Assembly (NCBI GenBank): GCA_013396755.1 | Contig: VWZF01005720.1 | Coordinates: forward strand, 62,001-126,000 | Direction of reading: 5' to 3' | Source: Sclerurus mexicanus | Taxonomy: Eukaryota; Chordata; Aves; Passeriformes; Furnariidae | Length of the DNA: 64,000 bases | Notes under the pieces: generated by a model | The model's input: the letters and a program-made list of their open reading frames with translations, nothing else | Database searches by the model: none | What the model was told of the DNA's origin: nothing | Part shown: positions 38,579 through 51,772 of the stretch, piece after piece | Position numbering within the stretch: position 1 is the stretch's first letter | How the letters are laid out: every line of letters begins with the position of its first letter | Program-made: the position numbers and the translations under genes

Positions 38579-38738
38579 ATGCTATAAACCAGGGAGACTA
38601 AATATTGATTTTGCTTTCAAATGGGAACAGGAAGGCAGGAACAAAGAGAAGATTGGAGTTGTGAGAAGAATGCAGCAGTAAACTGTCAACAAATGGACAA
38701 ATTATGAATGACAAAAATGAACTGAAGGTGTTCCCAAG
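38579..38738 (+). other. Candidate 160-nt exon, probably non-coding
   Basis: The acceptor is a strong pyrimidine run ending in TTTTTTTTTGTAG, and the donor is CAAG followed by GTACAG (38739). One frame is open for about 33 codons from the acceptor and then hits a stop (TAA near 38680); the others stop earlier. It could therefore only be an untranslated or terminal-coding exon. Support is splice signals only. Confidence 0.2.
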
Positions 38739-41700
38739 GTACAGGATGAGTTACCTGGTGCTTGTACTGGTATAATAACACAATACTTTTGCATATCTAA
38801 AGCTATCTGAGGTGTGTTAGATGTGGTGATCCCACTCTATTTGTGCCTAGTACCTGTTTTATCAGCCAGCCATACAACTGGAAAAAACCCTTAGTGTTTT
38901 GTGCAGTACTTCAGTTGGTCCTCTTGGTTTTCCTTGCCTTAATTCTGCGTTGCTTTTGTGTTCCAGAGGCAGCAGCTTGCCTTTAATAACTGGTTAAACA
39001 GAACTTCTCACAAGCCTGACAGAGGCTGTGCACGTTTCCTGGGGAGGGTGTCGTAGGGGTTCATTCTTGGCCGCCTGCTCGTTAACCTTTTCAGCAGCCA
39101 GAAATGAAAGCATTAAATCATTACTGCTGATCCTCACAGCTGAAGCAAAGATTTAAACCCAGCTAATAAAGGACTCCTGTGCAGCGTGGATCTCCTGTGA
39201 AGTAGGGGCTGTAAACACGAGATGTGGGGCTTTGTACGCTGAATTTCTTCTGATCTGGCCAAAGCACAAAATAATTGCAGCCACGTTTAGTGGATGGAGG
39301 TGTTTGCCCTGTAATTGTCCTGTTCCATCTCACTCCCGGGTAACAGATGAAGATTTGCAGCTAAGCTGGATATTCAGCTGCTGCTGTGCCCGAGGCAAAT
39401 GCAATAAATATGTCAATAGGGGCAAAAACTCCATCGAAGTCAGCAAAGGGTATTTTTAGTGCCGTCCTGATTGACGTCTGAACACTGTGTCAGGTACTGG
39501 TGTTTGCAAATCGGGGCAGCTACTGAAAGCAAAAGCAGTTTGAGCATTTGAAGACTTGTAAAGGTAATCAAAGGTTTAGGAAAAATGGGCTTTTACAGCG
39601 AGCCACTTCTGCCTCTCATTCTACAGAGCTAACATACAAAAAGGTTTTATTGAGTCTCTCCTGAAAATTGCCCTAAAATTGCCTTAATGTGAAATGATAG
39701 AATAAAAGGTTGTTAACATCCAGCCCTGTAGATCGCTAAATTAGAAGTAGGTTAGATTTAGGTTAGAATTAAGAGATGCACTTTTAATGGTGGAGGGAAA
39801 AAAAAAAATATGGCATATGGAACAATGCAAAGAGTGGTTTATGCAATCTTTTAATCATATTGTAAAACTTTTTAACAGCTTTTCCTTAATGAGTGTGCTG
39901 TCAGGATGAATTCATTGTGTCTCCAAGGTCTCTTCTCAATAGATTGGACGGTCATGGATAAATCCTTGAGTTTCTCAACAAATGTAATTTTACAAAGTTT
40001 TTTTTTGGAAGGTGACTTGTGTTTTCTGTTTACTTATTTGCTCTTTAAAAAAAAGAAAAATATGTTGACCTAGATGGTGAGATCTCAACTTCATTAAAGA
40101 TTGCAGGAACATCCAGCTGCCTTTTTAGCCTGTCAGAGAATATAGGGAGGGAGACTTTCAGGGGGCTGGATCCAGTCTCTAAAGACAGCATCCTTCAACA
40201 GTCAAGCACAGGCTCAAAGCTGAATATGCATCTTCATTCCTAAATTATTTTGGTGCCATAGGTAAAGAGGAATTGCATTTTATGTTGTCTGTGATACTCC
40301 TCATCAGCTGGAAGGATTGTTGCCCACGACACGTGCTGCTCGGCTTCCTGGAGACTGTGGGTTGTGGTTCCTGGTGTGCTGCGAGCCTTTACTTTTCCCT
40401 GGAAAGAGAGTAGGCTTTGTGAACTGAACGTCTGAATGGATTTCAAGGGAATACCATTAGGTCAGAGTCAGCCAGCTCCTGCTACAGCAGAACGGGATTA
40501 AATTTCTTGTGGTCTGTGCTTACCACAGCTCTGGAAAGAGATCAGTGCTGCAGATGGGCTGAGAGTCTGAGCCTCTGGAGTTGTCCACGGAGCCACACTC
40601 TCATTTTACCTTGAGGCAGGAATAGGAAGCTCGCAAAATATTCCTGTTTTCAATGATTAGATGTTACTCTTGGAAGGAAGATTTAAAGTTGTGGCTCCAT
40701 TTCTAAGAAAACATTCAGTGAAACTCTGCAGTGTAAAATGCATAGTTTCATAAAAGCAAATAGACTGTTAGGTCTGGTCCTCGGGGCATCCATAAATCAT
40801 GGAAAAAACCATTGGTTCTGGGATCCACAAAGCCTCCTTGAGGACTGCACTGCCCAAAACCATCTCAGTAGTATTCTTTCTTTAAAATACTGCCCTTTTT
40901 TCTTCCTGAGCGAATTCAGGGACATCATTGGTTTACTTGGCAGGTTTTCTTTGGCTGAAGAACTTTCTTCCTTTGTAGCACCTCCCATGTGATTTCAGCT
41001 TGTTTGTGCTCTGTTACAGCCATCTGTGTGAGATGTTATGGAAACCTTGGTTGGAAGGGAGCTCCTGGGGCTGCCTGCTCCATCCTCCCACTACCTGTGT
41101 GGGATAAAGCCAGTTCTCTCTGAGAACAGGTTAACCTTTACACAGTGTGGAGAAGTCTGACTGTGATAAAGGATATGGTGGGAAAGTAATTTTTCTTTCT
41201 GCCTGTTGGAACTGTCAGCTTGCTCCCTACCAAGCAGCACGGTGAGATATGGAGGGATATAAATGCAGCACATGAGTGATCCTGTGGAAGGATCAGTAGG
41301 AGCCAGAAGCACGTGGAATCTTGATTCATTTTAGATCTCACTTTGAAGAACGGCTTTGGAGCAGGTAGAAATGTAAGGTCAGTCCTTGTGCAGCTGCTGT
41401 GAATGTGGTTTGTGTGACAGCACTCCAAGCCTTCAGGAACTGAGCTGTAGGAGAAAACTCAGCCCTGTCGTGTGAGGGAATCCTTTCAACAGAACAGTCC
41501 CCAAAATTCTCTCCAGTCTCTTCTTTCAGTGGCAAACCAGATTAGGACCTGAACTTTTGTTTTCTCTTCGAGTCTTGGCATTGGTTGACTTTCTTCTCCC
41601 TAGAGACCGAAATGCTATAATGTGCTTCAAGAGGGGGGAAGTTTTACACAGTAAAGAAGGCAAGTTTGTAAATGCAATCTGAAATGAGCAGCTACTTCAA

Positions 41701-44339
41701 TCCCTATTCTCAGTTTACCTCTCAGTGAAGGAAGTTTTTTAAGCGTTGCCAGAATCCACTCATCTTTTTTCAGTGTTAGATGTTAAATGAAAAACCATAT
41801 TTGGACAACAAAGCTAAGAAGTTTCAAGCCAGAAAAGATGAGAGTGAGCTGGGGTGAACCCAAGGGTAAGGAAGTTCCTGATGCGGGAGCACATGGGGAG
41901 GTCACGAGCATTTCACTTACTGTTGTGGTCTCTGGGTACAGAAAGGAATGGGATTATTCCTTTTATTGTTTGAATCGTGGCAGCGTTTATTTCATTTATG
42001 CTGTTAGTATTTGTGTGTTTGTGTAGTGGCTGGTGTTTGCCAGAATTAAGATACTCCAGCCTATAGAGGATCTCGTACTTAATGGAAATCATTGAAAAAT
42101 ATGTTACAAGTAGCTTGCAAAGCGCATTTATGCACTTTTGAGTGGACTGATGTGACCTTCAGGCTTCAGTGTCTTCTGTCTGCCTTGTTTTTAAATCTAA
42201 TGTGTGTCAGTTAATCCTAAGGAACAGTCTCTTACGCTGCAATGTCACAGAAGAAGGTGTAGGTGCAGGAAGCTGTTCAGTGCCATCTTTTCAAGAATGT
42301 CTCATCTCTTCAGTTCCCGTGACTAATTTGCAGTGGAACGTGGAAGTCGGAAATCTTTCTGGTGCTCGACCTCAACACTGGAACGTGATCAGCTCTTTCT
42401 TAGGTTAATAAGACGTGTCTTGGCTGCAGAGCTTTCCCTGGAGGTGTTTAAATCCCGAGACATAAGTGAATGTTTGCTGCCTATCTGCGTGTATGTGGTG
42501 AAGATATTTTTCTGGTGGTTGTGTGTACTGTTTATTTTATTGAAATGTGTTGCGTTGGCACACGTAACCAAACAGTCTGCTTTAGGAGCAATAAATGCTG
42601 TGATAAAACATTCCCAATGCAACAGGAGTTAAGGTTTTAATGCCATTCATAAGTTTTTGTGGTGACTTAAATTTCTGAACGTTAATTTTAATGGAACTTA
42701 GAGATTAGTTCCCGTCACTGTAGAATAATTAAAAGCAGATATGGTGTTTTCTCGTGCACAGCTTTAGATGTTTTACTCATGTGGCTGACGCTGTTGGTAT
42801 CGTGGGGCCTAGTGACAAGCAGGAGTGTTTTGTGACTTTATCAAAAACACTAAAGACAAAAAGATAAAACATTTATCTTCGTGTAACTTTCCAAATTAAT
42901 TGTCACTGCAGCATGTATTTCTAATAGAAGAAAGCTCCATTCCATGTGCGCTGGTGTGGATTCTGTGCGGGAGGTGACTTGAGTGTTCTGCTTTGCTTGG
43001 TTGGGTTTCTCCCGTCTCAGGGCATTTCTTACGTGGAAGCTGGTTTTGTTCCTAAGCAGACGTGATGATGAGCATCCTCGAAACGTACCTTACTACCTCT
43101 TTAAACTTTGTGTTCTACCAGACTGCGACAGGCAGTGTTTTCTCTGGGTTTTTTTTTGTGGTGTCCCGTTCCATTTTCATTTTGTGCTTTAAGTGCGCTT
43201 CAGCTTTGTTGCTGTTTCGCCGTCTCCTCAGAGCAGTACAGTTCATTTTGGAAAGTTTTAGTGGGCTGCCTTTGAGTCTCAGGTGTAATTCTCTCTGGTG
43301 TTCAAGTTGTGTCGTGTTTTCTGGCCACAGACATGGACTGTCAGTGAAGGCGAGCACGATGCTGACAATCTGTTGGTGAGAGCAGGGCTAATAAATTTAT
43401 TAAGCCTCATTATTTCTCCTAATAGGTAGCAAAGCAGTGACCATCTGCCCTGGTAATCTCTGCATCTGTTTCAGTTGCTACACCCACGGTTAAAGTTCAC
43501 TTAAAAGTGGATTTTGTACCCAGTATGACAACTTATTACTCAACATTGCTGTTCCCTTTAAATAAATAACTCTGCAGACCTTTTCTTAGGTTCACTTCAG
43601 GGTCTTTTTTTTCTCATTTGTTTTGCTGGTTTCCCCTTTCTCATCCTGTTCCACTTGTATTTATTCCAGTTCTCATTAACCCCTTGATGGGAGTCCCCAG
43701 TCCTCGTCCTTACAGACTTGAGGAATTCTTGCTTTCTAGTTCTTTTTGGGTTCTGGTTTCTGTTCTGAGCTCTGGTGGCCACCTCGAGTCCCATTACGAT
43801 CATGTGTAAGGAGATGAGAAGTAGATGTGTGAAAAGCAGGCAGAAGGAATATAATGAGTTATAGTTAATATAATTAACTATTTAGGAAAACTTAACTCAT
43901 ATTATTTTAGTGCATAATTTTGAATATGATCTCTTTAGGCTCTGAGGCAGTGGTCATTGTTTGCAGCCTTGGCGTGTGCCATGAAAAGACCATCCCTGAC
44001 CCTTTGAGCTCAGTAATTCTGTAGGTGATGGTGGTGAGTTCCGTGTGTAACACTTAATTTGTGCACAGTGACCTGTATTCTGCTGCAGTAATTGCACTCA
44101 TTGCCTGGCAGTGTAATCTCTGTCCTTCAGTTAGGTGAGCAAAGAGTAATCTTGTTAATGAGCAGGGTGAGACAAGGAAAATGCTTTTGATTTGCACGTG
44201 GCATCCCTGGCAGCCAGCAAATTGCTTCAGATAATGTGCTTTATTAAACAAGTACAGCCTTGCAGAAAAATTATTAGGCCAATGCAATTGGAGAGCTATT
44301 TTTTCTTCTGCTTCTAAATGTGTTTCTTTATTGTTACAG
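38739..44339. other. Intron-like DNA
   Basis: No gene or clear repeat. Repeat-free segments near 38990-39200 and 39470-39620 have mixed composition that could be regulatory. A degenerate TTAGG-like patch lies at 39745-39772. Frames are short and without domains. Confidence 0.4.
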
Positions 44340-44366
44340 ATATTTCAAGACTTCCCTAGCCAGCAG
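44340..44366 (+). CDS. Candidate 27-nt microexon (9 codons)
   Basis: It is bounded by acceptor TTTCTTTATTGTTACAG and a perfect donor GTAAGT (44367). The length is a multiple of three. In phase 0 it reads IFQDFPSQQ with no stop; one other phase is also open and the third has a stop. Upstream there is a TTCTTCTGCTTCT segment about 30 bases before the exon, with a plausible branch point in TTCTAAAT. UGC words close to the acceptor inside a UCU-rich tract are typical of neural microexons controlled by SRRM4 (nSR100) and PTB; that part is family knowledge. No CR1 overlaps it. The host gene is not identified, and neighbouring exons are not visible, as expected for a long intron. Inclusion in RNA is inferred. 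Confidence 0.5.
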
Positions 44367-47300
44367 GTAAGTTCTCTTCTCTCATTTATGCCTTGATGTG
44401 ACAGCAGGCAGCTTTTAAGGGCTTGCTTGTGATACAGTCATGCTTTTATATAATCAGAATATCGGTTCTTATTGGCACTGTCATGGTACTTAGTCATGTG
44501 GGGATCTGAGGTTAAAACAAAACCTGTTGAGGTACAGATCTTTTTTCTCATTTTAATGGTGTGTTTTGACAAGGGGAGGAGGTAACTGAGGTGTATTTAT
44601 AGGCAGTTGTTAAATATGTGTGAGATAGTTAATACTTGAAACGTGTGATGCAGCTGTCAGGGGAACAGATTAGGAGCAGCCGCAAATAGTATTAGTGGTG
44701 ATTCAGAGGGACAATGTGCAAGGCAATGAGGATGGGGGGGGTATGGGTGGAAGGAATCCCCCCAGGTGGTAGCAGGGAAGGTGCCACACGTGTTGGGGTC
44801 TCTCCTGTCAAGTGGTGTTTAACAATTTAAAAACAAAAAGCCCAAACCAAAAACTGTTAAAAAAAGACAGTAAACTGCACCAAAAGCACTGACTCCACAA
44901 AGAAACCCCAAAACAAACAACCTCACTGACCTGATTATTTAAAAATAGCATTTTTTGTTTATTGTCTGTTACATTTGGTCTTGAACCAAGTATGGAACTT
45001 TAGAAGTTCCTTTGTGCCCTGGGCTCAGGTGGTGATGCAGAGCTGAGAGTGAGGACGCCTCCTGTCCCCTGGCAGATGGGATTTGTCCATCTCTTCGCTG
45101 TTTGTAATGGGAATTCTGGAATCCCGACTGAAGGTCCCTGTCAGACCTGCTGCCTTCTGCCCTTGCTCTGCCTTGGTGATTTTGCTTGTGTGTCTTTATG
45201 TATTCTTTCACTTCTTGCTGAGATGAAATGGTGATTTCAATTAAAAGCTTGATAGTCGATATGTTGTAGTCTTTCCATTCCACAAGACATTTAGAGCGGC
45301 TCTTCTGGGAAAAAAAAACCAACCAAAACCATCTTTTCAAGAAGCAATGAAGAGAACTCTAAATGTGTTTACTTTCAGAAGAAAACTACTTTGGAAGTTT
45401 TCTTTTAAGGAAGGCATCTTTAAAATGATTTTGAGTGCTGAGAGTGGTTGGCAGGCAGGCAAGTACTGATGGAAAATACTGGAAAAGTAAATACCTGGTG
45501 TTTAGGTCAGCCTGATGGGAAGATAAGGATTGTTGGGAGTTTTTAGCTGCACCTTCCAGAGCAAGGATGTGCGATGGAGCTTCTTCTGAGTTTATATTTG
45601 GGACTTGAAGAGCGTCTCTGGTGTGAATCACAGTGAGATTATCCTTTTCAATTTGAGTATGTGTGTGGGAGTGTCCTAATTGTACTTTTTAGCTGTGTCT
45701 TGGAAGCCCTGGTGGAGGGCCAGAGTTTGCCCAGGGTTTTGAAAGGGTGAGCTTTTCCCATGGCATGGCAAGAGGAGAGGCCTTTGTAGAGGATGAAAAA
45801 GCTACACACCATGGCTTGCCTGTACCAAGGGCTTGGCGATACCCACTGCTAAGGGAAATAAGGAAACCTGTTGTAAAAACATGCTTAAAATATCCTCAGA
45901 AGGGAAGGATGGAGTCGCTCAGGGATCTGATTTGTCCCGTGTTATTACAGTGTGTCCATTAATGGCCGTGCTGATGGTCTTTGTGTGCCTCCATCTGCCA
46001 GTGACACCAACAGAGAATGAGTTACGAGCGCCCTGAATGATGGGATTCAAACGGAAAAGAAATGTGATAAATTGGAAAAGCAGTCTGCTTAAAAGATGTA
46101 ATATAATTGAACAAAGATAAGGTTCTGCATTCAGATGGGAAGCTTTAATCATCAGAACTCGCCATTGCAATAAATAATGGTGTTTTCTTACTTCAAGTTT
46201 GGAAGGAGTTTATCTTTTTTCCCTGGGTGCTGCTTTCAGCAGTGGACAATAGATGTCACTAGAAATGTTCCCACTTTGGCCACCTCCTTTTAGCGCTTTA
46301 AAATTTTTATCATAATAAGGGACGGGGGGGGCGATTTTGCAGTGTTTGAAGACTTCGCAGTAGGGAGGAGGCCACTTGAAGTGGTCTTGTTTGAGGCTGT
46401 ATTACAGGTAAATTTGGTACAGTCAGTGGCACACCGAGGGCATCCACAACATTTAGTTCATAGCAAAATGCTCTCGTAAAGAAGGATTGTTTGTGTGTAG
46501 GTGAATGCATTAGTTGATGAAGTTTAGTTAAATCATTACTCAGGGGAGTTATCCTGCCCTGATCTGTCACTGCCTTGAAGTTCATGAGTAACTTGGGTTT
46601 TTACCACCTTGTGATGGAGGCCATGGAGGTGAGCACAGAAAAGTTTTGGAGTGTGAACCAGGAAGGGCTTGGAGAGCAAGTTGCTAAAATATAATTTCAA
46701 AGGCGGATAGGGAGCACAGTTCTGTCTGTATGTGACGTTCTCCTGCAGCAGGAGTGTGTTCACAGTATGCCTGGAGGCATGAAATACCAGTTTCCCCTGG
46801 TAAATGCAGTTAAACTTTCCCTGTTGACAGTGTTGGGATTAAAACCAATCCCTCCTGGATTTTTTCACACTCTGAATTCAAACCAGCTGTAGCATCTGTG
46901 TGATACAGGTGACTTTTCTTTAGAGTTGGTCTTTTGTTCCTGATCCTGTAGTTCAAGTCTTCATCACAGAATCAAAAAATAACAAGGAAGCAAAAAGCTG
47001 CATCAAAGAACTAGAGGAAAATAAAGACAAATATAAGAAATGAGCACATACTGGGTTTGGCTTAAAAATGGAACAAAAAATTCTGGTAGAATGGATTCTT
47101 AGTTACAGGTGTTTGTTCTTGATGAGTCCCTTCTCAAGACAACATCTGAGTCAGGTAAAATCTTGCTGTCTCTTAGCATAAGGTATCAAAAAATTAACAG
47201 GAAATAAGTGTTCTGTGTGTAACTTAATTCCAGATATGCAGCATATTTGATATCTGATGTTTCCGTGTGCATTTTTTGGTGCCTAGTGTACCATTCAGGT

Positions 47301-48899
47301 AAGCACCCTTCACACAGATCCATTGTCACCCTGAAGTATGAATTGGCTTTGTAACTACTTCTAGTTCTGAGTGTCATTTAGGACAAAAAAAGCAAGTTAC
47401 ACAACTTCAGCTGAACCTGAAGAAGGTCTTTCTGAGTTTCCAGCCTGTCCCCATTCTGTCTGCTGTTGGTGGGTATGGCCTTGCTGCTTCCATGGGTTTG
47501 AGCCTGCTCTGTCCACCTGATCCATGAGATCTTCCTTATCCTGCATCTACAGCAGCCTGGGTGATGAACTTCAACACAGGCACTCCAATTCCAAAAGCCC
47601 CACTGGCTTCTCTACTTTCTGTGATGCTACAAGTTGGAAAATGAGAAATCAGCTGAGGAATTGCCAGATCAGTTGCCGTGGCAAGAATTGACAGAATTGA
47701 GATCATGCAGAATTCTTAAAATAAATGTTCACATGTATTACAGAGGGTAATAAATTATGCAGCGATTATTCATGCGGCTGAGAATAAACTCAGTAGCATG
47801 AGCTGTTGTTAATATCCCTGCTTAAAGGGGGGGGGGAAAGGTAACCAAGCAAAAAAAGCACAGAATAGTGGCTTTTTGGTTTGTCACTTCAGTTTTAAAT
47901 AAGAATTAAATCCAAGCTGCACTAAGGCTGAACAGTTCCTCTCATGTCAGAGTGCCCGGCGTGGTGCTTAAGGGATTACACAAGGATACCTGCTCCTTTT
48001 CACTAAAAGCTGTATTTTCAGTAATCCCTTTGAAAATCAGGAATTTTTTCCTTCTAGGAATCTTTGGAACTGTTAAGAATTCTGACTTTTATGCAGCCGT
48101 AAACTTCATGTTCCTATATTTGCAATGGCTTGGGTTGTAATGATTTTATTTGCATGGAGAGGTTTTCTTACAAATGAGAGGGTATGAAACTGAAAACATC
48201 TCAGTTTATGAAACATCAGTGCTATGCTGCCTGCGTGCCCCTCGTGGTTCAGAAGGTGAGAAGAATTTCCTTTTTTTGATGCTTATATGCCCTGTAGTTT
48301 TAATTCTTTTCACTACCAGTGAGGCAAGTGCTATTTCTAGACTTGTAAATTCCACATCACAAAACTTGTATTACTACTGGGTGAGATTATTGCTGAAAAA
48401 ACTTAAGGAAGTTCCCCTTGCTATTTGTGTGTTAGACCTTCCACTTTTATAATTCTGTAGAGTAGTTTTCAGTAAGTTAATCATCTCAGAAAATGAATTT
48501 TCCCCTTGTTGTATCCCTGTGGTACTTGGAAAAGCAATGTATTTATCCTTTTTGAAGCTGTTACTGTTGGATATCTGGGGCATTTTTGTGTTGAACACTT
48601 GGGGAGGTGACAGCTAAGATCTTGACATTGAATCTTATCTATTTGCAAGCCCTTCCAGTGAAACTTTCTGTGCTTATTTTGGCTGTGCCCTTGACACCAC
48701 CCTGTTCCCTGATCCCATCCATGTTTTATAGCTAAGGCCCACCCAGGACAATAGCAGCAGCTTGGTTTGGTAGGAACAACATTTTTATCAGGGAGACTGA
48801 CCTGTGTAGTAGTGTTGAGGTGATGAGATGTATTAAGCACCTCAAGAAACTGTAAGTTATCTAAATTTTAGTGTTTTTTCCTTTAGAAATTTGAGCTTG
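44367..48899. other. Intron-like DNA
   Basis: No gene or clear mobile element recognised. G homopolymers occur near 46324 and 47826. Short frames only. Confidence 0.45.
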
Positions 48900-49180
48900 G
48901 CAGTCCAGACAGTTTCCAGGTAATCCCACTGTCCATTTATTTAGTCCGTAACTTCATCAGTTTGTCTATTGGGATGTTGACAAGGGAGACAGTGTTGAAA
49001 ATTTTGCTGGAATTAAGAGAAATGACAACTCCTCATCCACCAAGCTGGTACTTCCTTCACAGAAGTCCATTAGGTTGCTCAGGCATGTTTTCCTGTTCAT
49101 ATATCCATGCTGACTTCCCTTGGTCTCCTTATTGTCCTTGTTTGTTCATAAATGGGTCGTTTTCTCCATCCCCTTGCCAG
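48900..49180 (-). mobile_element. CR1 internal reverse-transcriptase fragment
   Basis: The words 'AACTTCATCAGTTTGTCTAT', 'GACAGTGTTGAAAATTTTGC', 'CTCATCCACCAAGCTGGTAC', 'AGGTTGCTCAGGCATG' and 'ATCCATGCTGACTTCCCTTGG' are antisense to the middle of the CR1 reverse transcriptase, around its 'DFxKAFDTV' catalytic block. The decoded block is mutated, so the copy is dead. It lacks a CR1 3' end, which suggests an old insertion broken by later events. The region up to about 49300 may belong to it, but the match fades. Confidence 0.8.
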
Positions 49181-51504
49181 GGTGACCAACCTGGAGCCAT
49201 CCAGACCCTCCCTTGCTGAAGGCAGGACTTCCATTTGCTTTCCTGCAGGTGCCAGGAGCCTCCCCCCGTTGCCCTGAGAGTCTGTACAGTGGTTCATAGT
49301 TAAGAAACTTGTCCTGGCTGCAGAGCAGTGGTTTTCTGGGAGCGTGGACAGGGATGGAGGAGATGGGGTAGAAGGAAAGAAATTTCAATGTAGATTACTG
49401 AGAGTAGTACTTAAAAAAAAATCAGGGCATAAATCAGGAGTATTGGGAACGTTGTGGCACCCCTAATTAATATTTGCTCTAGTCTGATGCTCGAAGAAGG
49501 TGAAATTTGGTATACTGGTCACTTACTGGGACTGTGACATGATTGCATGAGGAGGGAGGGAGGGAGGGCTGATGATATGAAAAGTCCCCTGCCCCGTGTT
49601 CCTGGGAATGTTAATGAGCTGGGTCAATACACAAAACAGTTCACCACGCTCCTCTGTCATCTCTTGTCTGGCTCCCAAGGTTTTGGAGACATCCACACTG
49701 CTGTGAGGATTGTCCTTGCGTACTCCTGTCATCTCCAAGTGGAAGAATTCCAGCAGTCAAGGGTCTATCAGATAGAATTGTATCACTCAAATGCACAGTA
49801 TCTAAGATTTTTTTCGTAATTATTCTCATTTTTATTTTAGGACAAATGGGAAATTTGTATCTGCTTCCTTAGAAATTAATATTACAAATGATGTCTTTAT
49901 GAATTGTGCTGTTTGGAGGGATAAGGATACTTTTCCTAGGGAAAAGGGTTCAACTTTTTGCAAGGGGCAGAAAAAGGTGTGGCTGCTCCACTGTGAAGGT
50001 ATCTGCTAAGAGTAAGTGGAGAATTCATCTATCTTCTCCAGCAGGATAAAAAAAATAAACCCCAGAGCAGAGCCAGCCTCGCAGATGGGGGGCAGTGAGT
50101 TACAACCAGGGCACCAGGTCCTTGTGAAGGAGATTATTGCTCCTTTAGGGGCAGTCACTGAAAGGGTCTCGTTCTGGCGTAGAATTACTTAAGGAAAAGA
50201 TGAAATTTGGCAAAGTGAAGAAACCAATAATTATGGTACCTAAATATGTGTTCTGGTGATGCCCATGATGCGTTCTCGCTCTGGTTTTATAGGACTGTTC
50301 CCCAGAAAGAGCAGGTTCCGTGGATTTCTGTGAGCCCCTGCTGGAGTGTCGGAGTGTGCTGGTGCCCAACATTTTCCCAACAACAGCCGTGGGGTGAAGG
50401 AAGGGTGGGGACAAGGGTTAGTGCAAGTGAGAGTCTGCAAATCAAGCTGGGTCTTGTGTAGTTGGTTTATACAAAATGTTAGCGTGTGTTTTGTTCTGCA
50501 AGACCTGGGCTGGGAGTGGCTTGGGATCCTCTCCCAAAACACACACGGGCTTGTTTGAAGAGTAACACACGGGCTGTAGTGAACCAGAAGGAAAAACACT
50601 GCACCGCTGAACTTTAACCAACTACTTTGTTATAAGTTACGCCTAAAATGACCGTAAATAAAGGATTCTATGATCTTGCCTTTAGTTTATTTTCACATCC
50701 TTGACAGCTCTATAGCTCCACTGCTCTGCTTGTGGCATGAGCTCAGAACTTACTTGTGCTGGGTTTGTTTGCTCAGCAAAAGACTGGAAAAAAGGAAATA
50801 GCAACAAAAATTGTCCATATTGTGCCTATGGCTTCCTCCTCCCTTTCCTTTTCCGTTTTCAGAAGGTTAAAAACGTATTTAATGAAGTGTCCCATCACCT
50901 TGGGATAGCTGTGGTGCCTCTTGCAGGCCTGCCTGGGGAGCAGGAGCTTGAATATTCAAAACTGCAGGAGTTATTTCGCCAGGTTATAAAGCTGATGTGC
51001 TTCAGGTTTTCATATGGGAGGGTCAAACTTAACAGCAGGAACAAAGCCTGTTCTTTAGCAAGCACATTTTTTTCTCAGGACTTCATTCTGACAAGGGGTC
51101 AGGATAACAGAAGTGGGGTGTTGAAATGCCTGTGCCTCCACGAGTGAGCTGGAATCACACTTGAGATGGATGTGAAACTTCTTAAGAAATTTTTAAATTG
51201 TTTGGCACAATGATGTTTTCCAGATTATATCTTCGTTCACTAATTATTCCTTTAAGAAGATCTTTAAAACCAAAATTTCTAGTCATTGTCTGTTCAGATT
51301 ACTTACTTGGGATGGTGTCACATGGTTTGAATTTATTATTTTTAAATTTTATTTTTTTATGGAAATCTTTGAGAGTTATCTGTGATAACCCTTTCCGTGA
51401 AAGGCTTAATACAGAGAAATATTGGAACTGTATTTCCAGGATTAATAGAGTTTGTGTTGTGATTCAGGTTGTTCTGAGGTGTCACAGTGGAGCAAACTTG
51501 CCCG
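49181..51504. other. Intron-like DNA
   Basis: A short GGGA run lies at 49553-49568. A 136-codon frame at 50737-51147 (plus) shows no domain and no promoter or splice support. No other gene evidence. Confidence 0.45.
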
Positions 51505-51772
51505 TATTCAAATTGCAGCTGCACTGTCATCTCTGATCTCTCCTGCTGCCACCTCTGGTGTCCAGGTGGATGTTTGGAAAAGGTTCTTCCCCCAGGGGTG
51601 GTTGGGCACTGACCAGGGCAGTGGTTACAGCACCAAGCCTGCCAGAGCTCCAGGAGTGTTTGGATGATGCTCTGAAGCACATGGTGTGACACTTGGGGGT
51701 GTCCTGTGCAGGACCGAGTTGGGCTTCAGTGATCCTTGTGGGTCCCTTCCAACTCAGGATGTTCTGGGGCAC
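51505..51772 (+). mobile_element. CR1 3' fragment, plus orientation
   Basis: 'CTGCTGCCACCTCTGGTGTC', 'TTCCCCCAGGGGTGGTTGGG' and the terminal 'TTCAGTGATCCTTGTGGGTC', 'CCCTTCCAACTCAGGATGTT' fit the sense-strand 3' end of an avian CR1. About 270 bp remain. Confidence 0.8.

Noticed and set aside
39745..39772. Degenerate TTAGG-like words suggesting an interstitial telomere
   Set aside because: Too short and irregular; no run of TTAGGG units.
48887..48919. 33-nt in-frame segment with a TTTTTTCCTTTAG acceptor and GTAATC donor
   Set aside because: The donor and much of the segment align with the antisense CR1 reverse-transcriptase fragment that starts here ('CAGTTTCCAGGTAATCCCAC'). The splice-like ends are probably a chance product of the repeat. 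The donor is also weak.
50737..51147. 136-codon plus-strand ORF
   Set aside because: No recognised domain, no promoter, no splice context; within the range expected by chance in 64 kb.
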